A stretch of DNA of 64,000 nt from assembly GCA_945868305.1 (NCBI GenBank), contig CAMBKU010000003.1, positions 1-64,000 of the forward strand. The letters are read 5' to 3'. The position numbers and the translations under genes were made by a program. Below, piece after piece: positions 18,768-28,385 of this stretch. Origin of the DNA: an uncultured Lachnospiraceae bacterium (lineage in GTDB: Bacteria > Bacillota > Clostridia > Lachnospirales > Lachnospiraceae). Numbering within the stretch: the first letter of the stretch is position 1; each line of letters begins with the position of its first letter. The notes under the pieces were generated by a model that searched no databases, was not told where the DNA came from, and saw only the letters and a program-made list of their open reading frames with translations.

Positions 18768-19700
18768 ATGAAAAAAACTATTTCTGTCTTTTTATTGTTT
18801 TCTTTTATTTTTTTAATGCTTATGTTTCCTCAGGAGACAGTACGTGCTGCCGGAGATGGATTGATTTTGTGGTATACCTCACTGCTTCCGACTCTGCTTC
18901 CATTAAGCATTTTTTCCAACATTCTGATAACATCAGGATATTTTCATTATATCACAAAATATCTCTACGCAGTAGTAAAACCGTTTTATCCCATCAGCCG
19001 TTCCGGTGTATTCCCACTATTCGCCGGACTGCTGTTCGGTTTTCCTCTGGGCAGCAAGATTACTGCTGATTTAGTGGAAAAAAAGGAGCTTTCCAAAGAA
19101 GAAGGAGACATCTTAATTTGCATTTGCAATAATTTAAGTCCTGTATTTATAAACAGCTATGTCTTTCGGGAATGTTTAAAACGCCCGGACTTACTGCCGT
19201 TTGGCTTTGCTATTCTTTATCTGCCGCCGCTTATCTGGGGTTATTTTAAATTAAAGAAATGCGCAGACTATAAAAGAACAGATATAAAAAAGCCGGCATC
19301 AAGATCTCAATTAAATTTTAAAATCATTGATGCTGGCATTATGAATGGATTTGAAACTTTAACGAAACTGGGCGGTTATATCATGCTCTTTTCTATTCTG
19401 AATGCTTTTATCCGTATGCTTCCGCACTCCAGTAAATTAGCTGAAACAATCTGTGCCGGCATCCTTGAGGTGACAAACGGTGTCCATGCCGTCACTGCAA
19501 TTTCCTCTCCTGCTCTTCGTTTTGGCCTGGCATTGGGATTTACAGCATTTGGCGGCATCTGCGGTCTGGCGCAGACTGCTTCCATGATAAAAGATTCCGG
19601 TCTTTCCGTTTCCTGCTATTTGAAAGCCAAACTGATATTTGCCCTGCTTGGCGGCGGAATCGGTGGTTTCCTTTTTTATATGGCAGCACCGGGTTTATGA
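18768..19700 (+). CDS. ylbJ: YlbJ-like sporulation integral membrane protein
   Basis: A 310-residue polytopic membrane protein of the nucleoside-recognition (Gate) domain type. Several hydrophobic segments are visible, with the typical block FAGLLFGFPLGSKITADLVE (about 85) and FGGICGLAQTASM (about 265). In Bacillus, YlbJ is needed for spore cortex formation and is encoded next to rsmD-coaD, as here. The ribosome binding site is weak. The last six bases overlap the convergent coiled-coil gene. The identification rests on both sequence character and synteny. Confidence 0.82.
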   Translation: MKKTISVFLLFSFIFLMLMFPQETVRAAGDGLILWYTSLLPTLLPLSIFSNILITSGYFHYITKYLYAVVKPFYPISRSGVFPLFAGLLFGFPLGSKITADLVEKKELSKEEGDILICICNNLSPVFINSYVFRECLKRPDLLPFGFAILYLPPLIWGYFKLKKCADYKRTDIKKPASRSQLNFKIIDAGIMNGFETLTKLGGYIMLFSILNAFIRMLPHSSKLAETICAGILEVTNGVHAVTAISSPALRFGLALGFTAFGGICGLAQTASMIKDSGLSVSCYLKAKLIFALLGGGIGGFLFYMAAPGL

Positions 19701-20330
19701 GAGCATATCCGTGTTAATTTCTGTCTTTGTTTCTTCTTTTTCACCTTCCGAAGCAGAAACAGAGTCCTCCTGCGGCGCTTCATTCATAACTTCCGGAGGC
19801 ACTAACTCAGCACGGTTCGCCGTAACAATGTTCATACATTCCTGAAGGGAATTGATAAGATTATCGTACCGGGCACGGGAAGAGTCAATCGCATGGGAAA
19901 GAATCTCCTCGGTATTTTTAAGTAGTTCATCGGTATATGTAATGGCACCCATACGAATATCATTGGCATCACTCGTCGCTTTATCCAAAATCTCCTGCGC
20001 CTGTTTTGTTGCAATCATGACAACCTCATTTGCCTGGGCATATGCCTGCTGCATAATCTGATGCTCACTGACCAGTTCACTGGTCTGCACCTGCGCCTGC
20101 GCAATAATTGCATCTGCTTTTGCCTGCGCATCTGCCAAAATTGCTTCCTTGTTGCTGATAATTTTCTGATAACGTTTGATTTCCTCCGGTGTCTTCATGC
20201 GAAGCTCGGTCAACAGTTCTTCCAGTTCTTCCTTGTTGACTAGAATCTTCGTACTGGATAATGGCTGAAATTTACAGCTATCTATGTATTCTTCAATCTC
20301 TTCAATAATCTGTTCCATCCTGCTGCTCAT
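19695..20330 (-). CDS. Coiled-coil protein between coaD and ylbJ
   Basis: About 211 residues, mostly predicted long helix: residues 45-170 are rich in Ala, Gln, Glu and Lys with repeats such as AILADAQAKADAIIAQAQ, like ATP synthase b/H or DivIVA-type coiled coils. The C-terminal 40 residues are acidic and probably disordered. No membrane segment. Such genes are often labelled ATPase subunit H-like, but there is no ATP synthase operon here, so the name should not be trusted. GGAGCGG precedes the ATG at 20330. Convergent overlap with ylbJ. Confidence 0.72.
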   Translation of the reverse strand: MSSRMEQIIEEIEEYIDSCKFQPLSSTKILVNKEELEELLTELRMKTPEEIKRYQKIISNKEAILADAQAKADAIIAQAQVQTSELVSEHQIMQQAYAQANEVVMIATKQAQEILDKATSDANDIRMGAITYTDELLKNTEEILSHAIDSSRARYDNLINSLQECMNIVTANRAELVPPEVMNEAPQEDSVSASEGEKEETKTEINTDMLS

Positions 20331-20343
20331 GTCCACCGCTCCT

Positions 20344-20829
20344 TTATTTCTTTATATTATATTTTGCATAAATCTTGTCAACGAGCTGCTCCGGAACGAA
20401 CTGGGAAATATCTCCGCCATAGGAAGCAAACTCTTTTACAATCGTTGAACTTAAATATGCATATTCCAGACTGGATGTCAAAAATACGGTGTCTACTTTG
20501 GGATTCACCTTGTGGTTTGTCTGCGCAATCTGAAGTTCATATTCATAATCCGAAATAGCACGAAGCCCACGGATAATAATCGTCGCTCCAATCTGCTCCA
20601 TAAAGTCCACCAAAAGTCCATCAAAAGAATCCACCTTCACATTTGGCATGTCCTTCGTCATCTCTTTTAACATACTAACACGTTCCTCAACAGAAAACAA
20701 CGAATTTTTTGCGCTGTTGTTCAGGACGCCAACCACCAGTTCATCCACCATTTTCGATGAACGCTCGATAATGTCCAGATGTCCGTTTGTAATCGGGTCA
20801 AAACTGCCCGGATAAATTGCTCTTGTCAT
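20344..20829 (-). CDS. coaD: Phosphopantetheine adenylyltransferase
   Basis: 161 residues. It adenylates 4'-phosphopantetheine in coenzyme A synthesis. Nucleotidyltransferase motifs are clear: [19 protein letters not shown] (T/HxGH) at the N terminus and [14 protein letters not shown] near the C terminus. Normal length. It follows rsmD, a pairing widely conserved in bacteria. Confidence 0.97.
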   Translation of the reverse strand: MTRAIYPGSFDPITNGHLDIIERSSKMVDELVVGVLNNSAKNSLFSVEERVSMLKEMTKDMPNVKVDSFDGLLVDFMEQIGATIIIRGLRAISDYEYELQIAQTNHKVNPKVDTVFLTSSLEYAYLSSTIVKEFASYGGDISQFVPEQLVDKIYAKYNIKK

Positions 20830-20853
20830 AATCTTTCTCCATTACGCTGTTTC

Positions 20854-21408
20854 TTATTTCTCTTTTTGTAAAAATACATGCTTATTTGTTTTGTAGCATT
20901 TTTCCTTTAAAACTGCAAATCCAAATTCACCGGCATAAGAAAAATCCGTCTCAAGTGACGCCTCTACAATAATCTTTGCTGATGGCTTTACCAGAGAAGA
21001 ATGGCTTAAAAAGGAAAGAACCTCTTTTTCCAATTCTTTGTTGTAAGGCGGATCCATAAAAATCAAATCAAACTGATATTTTCCTTCCAACGCACGAAGC
21101 CCCGAAATAACATCCATCTGTACCAACTGGCATTTATCATCAAATTTCGTAAAATGAATGTTATCCTGTATACAGGCTGCCGCATTTTTAGCATTTTCAA
21201 TAAAAAATGCTCTCGCAGCTCCCCGGCTCACCGCTTCTAAGCCTATTTGACCGCTTCCCGCAAACAAATCCAGAAAATAGCAATCCGGTACATCCTGTTG
21301 AAGCATATTGAAAAGTGTTTCTTTGATACGATCCGTTGTAGGTCTTGTATCCATTCCTGCTATAGTCTTTAACGGCAGGCTTCTTGCCGTTCCCGCAATA
21401 ATCCTCAT
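20854..21408 (-). CDS. rsmD: 16S rRNA (guanine966-N2)-methyltransferase
   Basis: 184 residues. It begins MRIIAGTARSLPLKT, with the DxRPTTDRIKETLFNML block, the SAM-binding LDLFAGSGQIGLEAVSRGA and the catalytic FMDPPYNKE (DPPY). Normal length. Its ATG overlaps the end of the cinA-like gene by four bases; GAGG lies upstream. Confidence 0.95.
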   Translation of the reverse strand: MRIIAGTARSLPLKTIAGMDTRPTTDRIKETLFNMLQQDVPDCYFLDLFAGSGQIGLEAVSRGAARAFFIENAKNAAACIQDNIHFTKFDDKCQLVQMDVISGLRALEGKYQFDLIFMDPPYNKELEKEVLSFLSHSSLVKPSAKIIVEASLETDFSYAGEFGFAVLKEKCYKTNKHVFLQKEK

Positions 21409-21887
21409 TTCTTTTCCTCATCTAAAATCATTTCTTTTACAAAGTTTAATGCCTCTGTTGCAGCACTTCTCCGCACCTGACTGCGGTCTCCAGGAAAAAC
21501 AAATCGTTTTGCCTGAACCTCTCCTTTCAAGGCACATCCAATATAGACCAGTCCAACCGGCTGATCCAGACTGCCGCCGTCCGGTCCTGCGATTCCGGTT
21601 ACTGAAACACAGATATCACATCCTGCTGCTTTTGCGCCGCCAAGCGCCATAGCCTCTGCGGTCTCACGGCTGACCACAGTAAATGTCTTTATTAGTTCAG
21701 GATCCACACCAAGCATTTTTTCCTTTGCTTCATCGGAATATGTGATGTATGCTTCCTTCAAATATTCGGAAACTCCCGGCACGTTAATCAATGTCGCAGC
21801 CACCAGTCCTCCGGTACAGGATTCAGCAGTGGTAATGCTAAGGTCATATTCCTTAAGCAGTGATACAACTTCTTCTTCTACTGCCAT
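21405..21887 (-). CDS. CinA-type nicotinamide-nucleotide amidase (PncC domain only)
   Basis: A 160-residue protein equal to the C-terminal CinA domain. The conserved blocks TTAESCTGGLVAATLINVPG, VSRETAEAMALGGAKAAGCD and SVTGIAGPDGG are present. PncC converts NMN to nicotinic acid mononucleotide, recycling pyridine nucleotides. The N-terminal molybdopterin-binding-like domain of full CinA is absent, which is a normal stand-alone form. Confidence 0.92.
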   Translation of the reverse strand: MAVEEEVVSLLKEYDLSITTAESCTGGLVAATLINVPGVSEYLKEAYITYSDEAKEKMLGVDPELIKTFTVVSRETAEAMALGGAKAAGCDICVSVTGIAGPDGGSLDQPVGLVYIGCALKGEVQAKRFVFPGDRSQVRRSAATEALNFVKEMILDEEKK

Positions 21888-22439
21888 CTATTTCTGCTCC
21901 TTTAAAACCTGCTTGTTTTTAATAATATAATCAACCAGAGATACTACCGTAAGAATCAGCGCCACATAGGTAAGAATCACACCGAGTACCTGGAAGAAAG
22001 AATTTGGGATATCCAGAATCAACACAATAATCATAAGCATCTGAAATACCGTTTTAAATTTTCCCCAGTAGCTTGCAGCAATGACAATCCCATTGTCCGC
22101 TGCAATCAAACGAAAACCACTGATAATAAATTCACGGCTGATGATAATAATTACAATCCAACACGCCAACTGTCCGGTTGCCACCAGGCAGATCATTGCT
22201 GAGCAGACAAGCAGCTTATCTGCGAGCGGATCCATAAATTTTCCAAAATTAGTGACCAGATTGTATTTTCTTGCAATCTTTCCGTCAAGCATATCGGTCA
22301 GACTTGCCACGATGAAGATTGCTACCGCTATATATTTTCCATATTCTGGAAAATAAGACGTTAACATAAAAAATACAAAGAATGGGATTAAGATAACTCG
22401 AAATATAGTTAATTTGTTTGGTAAATTCATATTACACAA
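21888..22439 (-). CDS. pgsA: CDP-diacylglycerol-glycerol-3-phosphate 3-phosphatidyltransferase
   Basis: 183 residues, four to six membrane segments. The CDP-alcohol phosphotransferase motif is DMLDGKIARKYNLVTNFGKF followed by MDPLADK. It makes phosphatidylglycerophosphate for anionic membrane lipids. It abuts cinA and overlaps rimO by eight bases, so it is part of the same transcript. Confidence 0.95.
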   Translation of the reverse strand: MCNMNLPNKLTIFRVILIPFFVFFMLTSYFPEYGKYIAVAIFIVASLTDMLDGKIARKYNLVTNFGKFMDPLADKLLVCSAMICLVATGQLACWIVIIIISREFIISGFRLIAADNGIVIAASYWGKFKTVFQMLMIIVLILDIPNSFFQVLGVILTYVALILTVVSLVDYIIKNKQVLKEQK

Positions 22440-23754
22440 TCTCTCCTATCAAATCATATTCATATGCACCGGTGATTTTTACTTTTACAAAATCCCCGGA
22501 CATGAGTTCTTCTTCTGTATTGATGAAAATATAGCCATCTACGCCAGGAGCATCCCGGTAAGTTCTTCCTACATAGGCATTCTCATCGGCAACTTTTCCC
22601 TCAATGAAAGCCCATATTTCTTTACCTGTCAACTCCTCATTCTGGTCAAAAATAATTTCCTGTTCTAGTTCCATGACATCATCTTTCCAGGTAAGTTTGG
22701 TTTCTTCTTCAAGCTGATCTGGAAATTCTGCTGCAGGAGTTCCCTCCTCCGGAGAATAAGCAAAAGCACCGAGACGTTCAAATTCCATATCATTTACAAA
22801 CTGCATCAGTTCCTCATGCTGCGCCTCCGTTTCTCCCGGAAAACCACAAATCAATGTTGTGCGTAAAGCAATATCCGGTATCTCCTTACGCAACTTTTCT
22901 ATGATACAGACCAAATCTTTTTTGCTGGTTCTTCGTCCCATCCGCTTTAAAATTTCATCATTGGCATGCTGAATCGGCATATCCAGATAATGGCACACTT
23001 TATTATTCCGCTTAATCGCATCAATCAGTTCATCATATATTTCTTCCGGATAACAGTAAAGAATACGAATCCAGACAAGTCCCGGAATTTCATTTAACGC
23101 ATCAAGCAATCTGTGCAGACTCTTTTTTCCATAAAGATCAATTCCGTACAGTGTAGTCTCCTGTGCAACTAAAATTAATTCTTTCACACCTGATTCTGCC
23201 AGTTCTCTTGCCTGCACAACCAGTTCTTCGATTGGAACGCTGCGATAACTGCCGCGGATGGACGGAATAATACAGTAAGTACAGTGCTTATTGCACCCTT
23301 CTGCAATTTTTAAATAAGCGTAATGTCCACCGGTAGTTAAAATACGCTTTGCTTTCACTCCCGGCATTCCCTCTAAAGCAGCAAAGTGTTCATATTTTTT
23401 CCCTTCCAATGCCTGTTTTACCGCATTTACAATGTCATCATAGGAATTCGTTCCAAGTATTGCATCGACCTCTGGTATTTCCGTTTCTATCTCTTCGCGA
23501 TAACGTTCTGCCAGACACCCGGTTACAATCAACGCCTTGCAACTTCCTTCCGTTTTTAACTGTGCCATTTCCAAAATAGAATTTACACTTTCTTCTTTTG
23601 CATCATTAATAAAGCAGCAGGTATTGACAATAATAATATCCGCTTCTCTTTCATCATCTGTAATCTCAATGCCCGCATCCGCAAGCATGCCGAGCATATA
23701 TTCGCTGTCTACCAGATTTTTGTCACAGCCAAGTGAAACAAAAAGCAGTTTCAT
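22432..23754 (-). CDS. rimO: Ribosomal protein S12 methylthiotransferase RimO
   Basis: 440 residues from the ATG at 23754, which follows GGAGG (the track starts four codons earlier). The N-terminal UPF0004 domain has three cysteines (SLGCDKNLVDSE, NTCCF, TGCLAERY), the radical SAM motif is AEGCNKHCTYCIIP and a TRAM domain ends the protein (to EYDLIGEIV). RimO methylthiolates an Asp of S12. The related MiaB is also in this window (52473). Confidence 0.95.
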   Translation of the reverse strand: MKLLFVSLGCDKNLVDSEYMLGMLADAGIEITDDEREADIIIVNTCCFINDAKEESVNSILEMAQLKTEGSCKALIVTGCLAERYREEIETEIPEVDAILGTNSYDDIVNAVKQALEGKKYEHFAALEGMPGVKAKRILTTGGHYAYLKIAEGCNKHCTYCIIPSIRGSYRSVPIEELVVQARELAESGVKELILVAQETTLYGIDLYGKKSLHRLLDALNEIPGLVWIRILYCYPEEIYDELIDAIKRNNKVCHYLDMPIQHANDEILKRMGRRTSKKDLVCIIEKLRKEIPDIALRTTLICGFPGETEAQHEELMQFVNDMEFERLGAFAYSPEEGTPAAEFPDQLEEETKLTWKDDVMELEQEIIFDQNEELTGKEIWAFIEGKVADENAYVGRTYRDAPGVDGYIFINTEEELMSGDFVKVKITGAYEYDLIGEIV

Positions 23755-23771
23755 GAAAACCTCCATATTGT

Positions 23772-23805
23772 GAAAAAGGGGGCCAAACTTCTTTGGACAC
23801 CCCTC
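23772..23805 (-). terminator. Probable terminator or attenuator between rpoZ and rimO
   Basis: On the minus strand GGGGTGTCCAAA, a GAAG loop and TTTGGCCCCC are followed by TTTTTC. The stem has mismatches. It could partly terminate or attenuate transcription before rimO. Confidence 0.55.
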
Positions 23806-23814
23806 TCCGTAATT

Positions 23815-24060
23815 TTACTGTTCGTTTTCCTCGTCACTCATAATTTTTACTTTTCCGGTATAAAGTTCTTCTACCGCAATGGACAGAGGCTTCTTTCCTT
23901 CCGCATGAGCAACAAGCGGTTCATCTCCGGCAATAATCTGTCTTGCACGCTTTGCCGTTGCAATTACGATGGAATAACGGCTGTTTACCACCGGTTCCTC
24001 ACCGATTTCAACGTCATGGTTTACGACTTTCATAAGTTCTACATAAGATGGATGTATCAT
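23815..24060 (-). CDS. rpoZ: RNA polymerase omega subunit
   Basis: 81 residues, starting MIHPSYVELM, with the SRYSIVIATAKRARQI block that marks omega. It supports assembly of RNA polymerase. The gene follows gmk by 14 bases, the common gmk-rpoZ order. Confidence 0.93.
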   Translation of the reverse strand: MIHPSYVELMKVVNHDVEIGEEPVVNSRYSIVIATAKRARQIIAGDEPLVAHAEGKKPLSIAVEELYTGKVKIMSDEENEQ

Positions 24061-24074
24061 AAGTTATTCTCCTT

Positions 24075-24698
24075 TCAAAAACTTTTCAGTTCTTTTCTGA
24101 TTTCTTGAATAAAATTTATATTACGTGATACACGGAATTTTTCATTTTGGATAATGGAATGTACTTCTTCCACACACACATCCAATTTGTCGTTTATCAC
24201 GAGATAATCATAATTTTCAATTCCGGCAGATTCTTCTACTGCTCTTGCCAAACGTTTTTCTACTGTTTTTTCATCTTCAGTACCGCGTCCAATCAGCCGT
24301 TTTCTTAAAATCTCAACAGAAGGCGGTGATACAAATAATAACAATGTATCCGGGAATTTTTCTTTTACTTTCAATGCTCCCTGAATCTCTATCTCTAAAA
24401 TGACATCCTTGCCTTCCTCTAACATTTGCTCCACATAAGCCTTGGGTGTTCCATAATAGTTTTCTACATACTGGGCATATTCAATCAGTTCCCCGTCAGC
24501 AATCATTTTTTCAAACTGTTCTCTGGTCTTAAAAAAATATTCCCGTCCGTCTACTTCGCCAACACGCGGCTGTCTTGTTGTTGCGGAAATAGACAACGCA
24601 TACTGGGTATCGTACTTTTTTAAAAGCTCTTTCATAATTGTACCTTTTCCAGAACCGGAAAAGCCTGAAACAACAATTAAAATTCCTTTTTTCTTCAT
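24075..24698 (-). CDS. gmk: Guanylate kinase
   Basis: 207 residues. The P-loop GFSGSGKGTIMKELL is at the N terminus, followed by SATTRQPRVGEVDGREYFF, which binds GMP. It phosphorylates GMP to GDP. Three bases separate it from remA, and rpoZ follows. Confidence 0.97.
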   Translation of the reverse strand: MKKKGILIVVSGFSGSGKGTIMKELLKKYDTQYALSISATTRQPRVGEVDGREYFFKTREQFEKMIADGELIEYAQYVENYYGTPKAYVEQMLEEGKDVILEIEIQGALKVKEKFPDTLLLFVSPPSVEILRKRLIGRGTEDEKTVEKRLARAVEESAGIENYDYLVINDKLDVCVEEVHSIIQNEKFRVSRNINFIQEIRKELKSF

Positions 24699-24701
24699 TT
24701 C

Positions 24702-24959
24702 TTATTCCTCTGTTTCATTTTCCCTGCCATTAAAACGTCCGGCAAGCGTATCGGGTTGCAAGGCAGATAAAATCACCTTGTTCCCGTCTACCAGAATAAT
24801 CCCTCTGGTCCGTCTTCCCTGCGTTGCGTCTACAATCCGGTCTTCTTCTTTTGCCTTTTGAACCAGACGCTTCGCCGGAGCAGAATCCGGCGTAATGATA
24901 GAGACAATTTTATCCGTATTGACCACATTTCCAAATCCAATATTTAAAAGTCTTGCCAT
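24702..24959 (-). CDS. remA: RemA-like DNA-binding regulator (DUF370)
   Basis: 85 residues of the RemA/DUF370 family: LLNIGFGNVVNTDKIVSI and the basic block ATQGRRTRGIILVD. In Bacillus RemA activates biofilm matrix and osmoprotection genes by wrapping DNA. The neighbourhood yicC-remA-gmk-rpoZ is conserved in Firmicutes. Its targets here are unknown. Confidence 0.92.
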   Translation of the reverse strand: MARLLNIGFGNVVNTDKIVSIITPDSAPAKRLVQKAKEEDRIVDATQGRRTRGIILVDGNKVILSALQPDTLAGRFNGRENETEE

Positions 24960-24969
24960 ATCATTACAC

Positions 24970-25848
24970 CTATTCTATATTCTGAATCTGTTCTCTTACT
25001 TTTTCAATATCTGTTTTTAAATTGATTCCGGCATCCGAAACTGCAAGGTCATTTGCTTTGGAAAGAATCGTATTTGCCTCCCGGTTCATTTCCTGCGCAA
25101 TAAAATCCAGCTTTCGTCCAATGCAGCCCCCCTGCTCCAAAACATCCTTTGTACTTTTAATGTGGCTGCGCAACCGGACAAGCTCCTCATCCACGCAGAT
25201 TTTATCAGAAAGAATCGTAACCTCTGTGGCGATTCTCCCTTCTTCCATTGTCGTATCACCAAGCAACTCTGCTACCTTTGCTTCCAGTTTTTCCCGGTAA
25301 TCCTGCACAATTTCCGGAGAACGTTCTTCGATAAAATTCACATAAGAAAGCATCGTATCAAGCTTTTCTAGCAAATCCTTCTTTAAATGTTCTCCCTCTT
25401 TTCTCCGGGACTCTACAAACTGTTCGGCAGCCTTCCGGATGGTACGCTCTAAAAGCGGCCAGACTGTATCCTCGTCTACTTCCTGTTCCTCTAAAGTAAA
25501 AACCTCCGGATAACGGGATAATGTGCTGGTCTTAATATCATTTTCCAATCCAAACTGCTCTGCCATATGTTTCAAATGTGTCAGATACTCATAAGCGACC
25601 GCCTCGTTATATTTCAGTACAAAATTATCTTCCGTATAATCCTCATAAGTAAGAAATACATCTACTTTTCCGCGCTCTATATATTCCTTTAACAAACTGC
25701 GGATAGCTCCCTCAAAAACATTCAGTTTCTTAGGAAGCTTTATGTTCATATCAAGATAACGATGATTTACTGATTTTAATTCCACTGTGACTTTGCGGTT
25801 GCCCTCCAAAATCTCGCACCTTCCAAAACCTGTCATGCTCTCAATCAT
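24970..25848 (-). CDS. YicC family endoribonuclease-like protein
   Basis: 292 residues from the ATG at 25848 (MIESMTGFGR), with AAGGTG upstream. The track's start at 25926 lies in the promoter and is rejected. The typical opening MTGFGR, SVNHRYLDMNIKLP, and the C-terminal GRKLDFIAQEMNREANTILSK (DUF1732) are present. YicC proteins have been linked to RNA degradation and stationary-phase survival. First gene of the long run to the coiled-coil gene. Confidence 0.9.
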   Translation of the reverse strand: MIESMTGFGRCEILEGNRKVTVELKSVNHRYLDMNIKLPKKLNVFEGAIRSLLKEYIERGKVDVFLTYEDYTEDNFVLKYNEAVAYEYLTHLKHMAEQFGLENDIKTSTLSRYPEVFTLEEQEVDEDTVWPLLERTIRKAAEQFVESRRKEGEHLKKDLLEKLDTMLSYVNFIEERSPEIVQDYREKLEAKVAELLGDTTMEEGRIATEVTILSDKICVDEELVRLRSHIKSTKDVLEQGGCIGRKLDFIAQEMNREANTILSKANDLAVSDAGINLKTDIEKVREQIQNIE

Positions 25849-25897
25849 CGTGTTCACCTTCTTATCTTCTTTCCTGCATTCATGCACAGATAGATAT

Positions 25898-25926
25898 ATT
25901 ATAGATGATAAAATCCCATTCGTCAA
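25898..25926 (-). promoter_or_regulatory. SigA promoter of the yicC operon
   Basis: TTGACG, 17 bases, TATAAT on the minus strand, about 50 bases before the yicC start. It also shows that the longer yicC ORF in the track is not translated. Confidence 0.85.
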
Positions 25927-25927
25927 A

Positions 25928-26746
25928 TCAAATTAAATGAAGTTTCTGAAAGCCAAAAAAAATGCCATCTTCATCCACCGGTTTTGTAACAAAATCCGCA
26001 TATTCTTTCAAACTTTCAATTGCATTTCCCATAGCAACACCCGTTCCTGCAAAGGCAAGCATTTCGATATCATTTGCACCGTCCCCAAATGCTACAGCAT
26101 CTGCTCTTTTACTGCCAACACAATCAAGATATGCCTGCATTCCGGTCGATTTATCAAGACCGGAAATACCGATTTCACCACTGCTTCCCTTCATATTTTG
26201 GTAGCTCATGGCTGTAACGGTAAAATCCGGGGATAAGTCTCGCTGCACCTGAGCTACTCCAAAAGGCGCCATATGGTAAATGACCTTTTCCGAGTGCTCA
26301 TAATTTTCTAAATCCTCGCGAATCATTAGTTCGCCTTCCAAATCTTTCCGCTGTTTTTCTGTCAAACGCATGGTCTTATAAACATCATCTAAAAGAACTG
26401 CACAACGTCGATTTAGAAGAGTGCCCACATCTGTTTGGACTGAATAAAAAAAATTATTTTCTTCCAAATAGGAAATCAACTTTTTTCTCTGTTTCGGTTG
26501 AATGTAATGATGAAACAATTCCTTTCCGCCACAAATAACAAAAGCACCTGCTCCTCCCACGATACCGTCAAAAGGAAGAGATAAAATTTCCCTTGAAATC
26601 TGATAACGGCTCCGCCCGGTACAGACCACCAGATGGTGGCCTGCTTTTTTTGCCAGGGCAAGAGCCTGCTTTGCAGAATCCGGGATCTTTCCATGAAAAT
26701 CCACTAAAGTTCCGTCAATATCCAGAAAAATCACTTTTTTATCCAT
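25928..26746 (-). CDS. Cof-type HAD phosphatase
   Basis: 272 residues, HAD subfamily IIB. Motif I is FLDIDGTLVDFHGKIP, motif II VVCTGRSRYQ, and motif IV AFGDGANDIEMLAFAGTGVAMGNA. Likely substrates are sugar phosphates or similar small molecules; placement after the beta-glucoside PTS genes hints at sugar phosphate clearance, but this is inference. Seven bases separate it from ptsI. Confidence 0.88.
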   Translation of the reverse strand: MDKKVIFLDIDGTLVDFHGKIPDSAKQALALAKKAGHHLVVCTGRSRYQISREILSLPFDGIVGGAGAFVICGGKELFHHYIQPKQRKKLISYLEENNFFYSVQTDVGTLLNRRCAVLLDDVYKTMRLTEKQRKDLEGELMIREDLENYEHSEKVIYHMAPFGVAQVQRDLSPDFTVTAMSYQNMKGSSGEIGISGLDKSTGMQAYLDCVGSKRADAVAFGDGANDIEMLAFAGTGVAMGNAIESLKEYADFVTKPVDEDGIFFGFQKLHLI

Positions 26747-26753
26747 ATGTTTC

Positions 26754-28367
26754 CTATTCAGCCTCCCGGATCACTTTACGCACCGGAAGAATGCAGCCCG
26801 GAGATACAGACAGTTCATCCAGTCCCATCTTTAAGAAACGCTCCGTCAACTCTGTATCTGCACCAAGTTCTCCGCAAATACCAGCCCAGATTCCTTCCGC
26901 ATGCGCATTTTTCACAACACGCTCAATCAAACGTAATACAGCCTCATGATGCGGATTATAGAAACGATCCAATTTACTGTTCTGGCGGTCAATGGCAAGG
27001 GTATACTGAGTCAGGTCATTTGTTCCAATACTGAAGAAATCTACTTCCTTTGCCAATTCGTCACTCATTACTGCAGCCGCCGGAGTCTCAATCATGATGC
27101 CCTGCTCTACTTCGCCAAACGGGATATTTTCCTTCGTAAGCTCGTCTTTTACTTCTGCAACAATCTTTTTGATTTCACGTACTTCATCTACAGAAATAAT
27201 CATCGGGTACATGATGGCTATATTTCCATAGTTGCTGGCACGGAACAGTGCCCGAAGCTGTGTTTTAAAAATTTCAGGCTGGGTCAGACAGATTCGAATG
27301 GCCCGATAACCAAGTGCCGGGTTATCCTCTTTCCCCAGATTAAAATAATCCACCTGTTTATCTGCTCCAATATCAAGTGTACGGATAATAACCTTCTTAC
27401 CTGCCATAGTCTCTGCCACCTTACGGTATACGGCAAACTGTTCTTCTTCTGTTGGAAAATCATCTTTTTCCAGATACAGGAATTCGCTTCGAAACAGACC
27501 GATTCCTCCTGCATCGTTTTCCAACACACTTGCAAGATCTGAAACATTTCCAATGTTGGCATAGAGATTGATTTTCTGCCCGCTTTTTGTTACATTTTCT
27601 TTTCCTTTCAAGGTTAAAAGAAGTTCTTTTTGTTCTTCGTCTTTTTTACGTTTTTCTTCATACTCTGCCAGCGTTTTTTCATCCGGTTCTACAATAATCT
27701 TTCCTTCATAACCATCCAGTATGGCAGTTTTTCCATTCCAGGATTCATCAATATCTACGCTGATAAGCGCCGGAATGCCCATTGTTCTCGCAAGAATAGC
27801 AGTATGGGAATTTGCAGAGCCAAGGTGGGTAACAAAGCCAAGAAGCTTACTTTTATCCATCTGTACGGTTTCACTTGGCGCCAGATCCTCTGCCGCAATA
27901 ATGACCGGTTCATCGCCGATATCCGAGCCGGTATCGTTACCATTCAATATTGTAATAACACGTTCAGAAATATCCTTTACATCTACGGAACGGGCTTTAA
28001 AATATTCATCATCCATATCTGCAAACATTTTTGCAAAATTATCTCCGGTCTGTGCCACCGCATACTCAGCGTTTACATTCTGTCCTTCAATCAGATTTTG
28101 AACGGAATCGTTGTAGTCTCCATCTTCTAACATCATTGCATGTACATCAAAAATCTGTGCGTTTACCTCGCCTACTTCTTTCAGCGCCTTTTCATAAAGC
28201 ACATGAAGCTGTGCAATGGCTTTTTGCTTTGCCTCCTCATAACGCGCCAGTTCTGCTTTACTATCTTCTATTTTCCTTCTTGCCACCTGATTTTCTGTCT
28301 TTTTTAACACTCGGATTTTTCCAATTGCCACTCCGTGAAATACTTTTTTTCCTTCTTTATATTCCAT
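26754..28367 (-). CDS. ptsI: PTS enzyme I (phosphoenolpyruvate-protein phosphotransferase)
   Basis: 537 residues, a little shorter than the usual 570. It takes phosphate from PEP and passes it to HPr. The phosphohistidine is in GSANSHTAILARTMG (about 190), PEP-binding blocks RSEFLYL and GIMIETPAAAVM follow, and GICGELGAD holds the active-site Cys. Start ATG at 28367 with an AGGAG-like site. It ends a dedicated beta-glucoside operon; whether it is the only EI of the cell cannot be told. Confidence 0.95.
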   Translation of the reverse strand: MEYKEGKKVFHGVAIGKIRVLKKTENQVARRKIEDSKAELARYEEAKQKAIAQLHVLYEKALKEVGEVNAQIFDVHAMMLEDGDYNDSVQNLIEGQNVNAEYAVAQTGDNFAKMFADMDDEYFKARSVDVKDISERVITILNGNDTGSDIGDEPVIIAAEDLAPSETVQMDKSKLLGFVTHLGSANSHTAILARTMGIPALISVDIDESWNGKTAILDGYEGKIIVEPDEKTLAEYEEKRKKDEEQKELLLTLKGKENVTKSGQKINLYANIGNVSDLASVLENDAGGIGLFRSEFLYLEKDDFPTEEEQFAVYRKVAETMAGKKVIIRTLDIGADKQVDYFNLGKEDNPALGYRAIRICLTQPEIFKTQLRALFRASNYGNIAIMYPMIISVDEVREIKKIVAEVKDELTKENIPFGEVEQGIMIETPAAAVMSDELAKEVDFFSIGTNDLTQYTLAIDRQNSKLDRFYNPHHEAVLRLIERVVKNAHAEGIWAGICGELGADTELTERFLKMGLDELSVSPGCILPVRKVIREAE

Positions 28368-28385
28368 TTTATTTCTCCTTTACGA

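Noticed and set aside
19695-20330. Coiled-coil gene as a V-type ATPase subunit
   Set aside because: The similarity is only that of long helices; no ATPase operon is nearby.
26946-27542. 198-residue plus-strand ORF opposite ptsI
   Set aside because: Entirely antisense to conserved ptsI coding sequence; no start signals.
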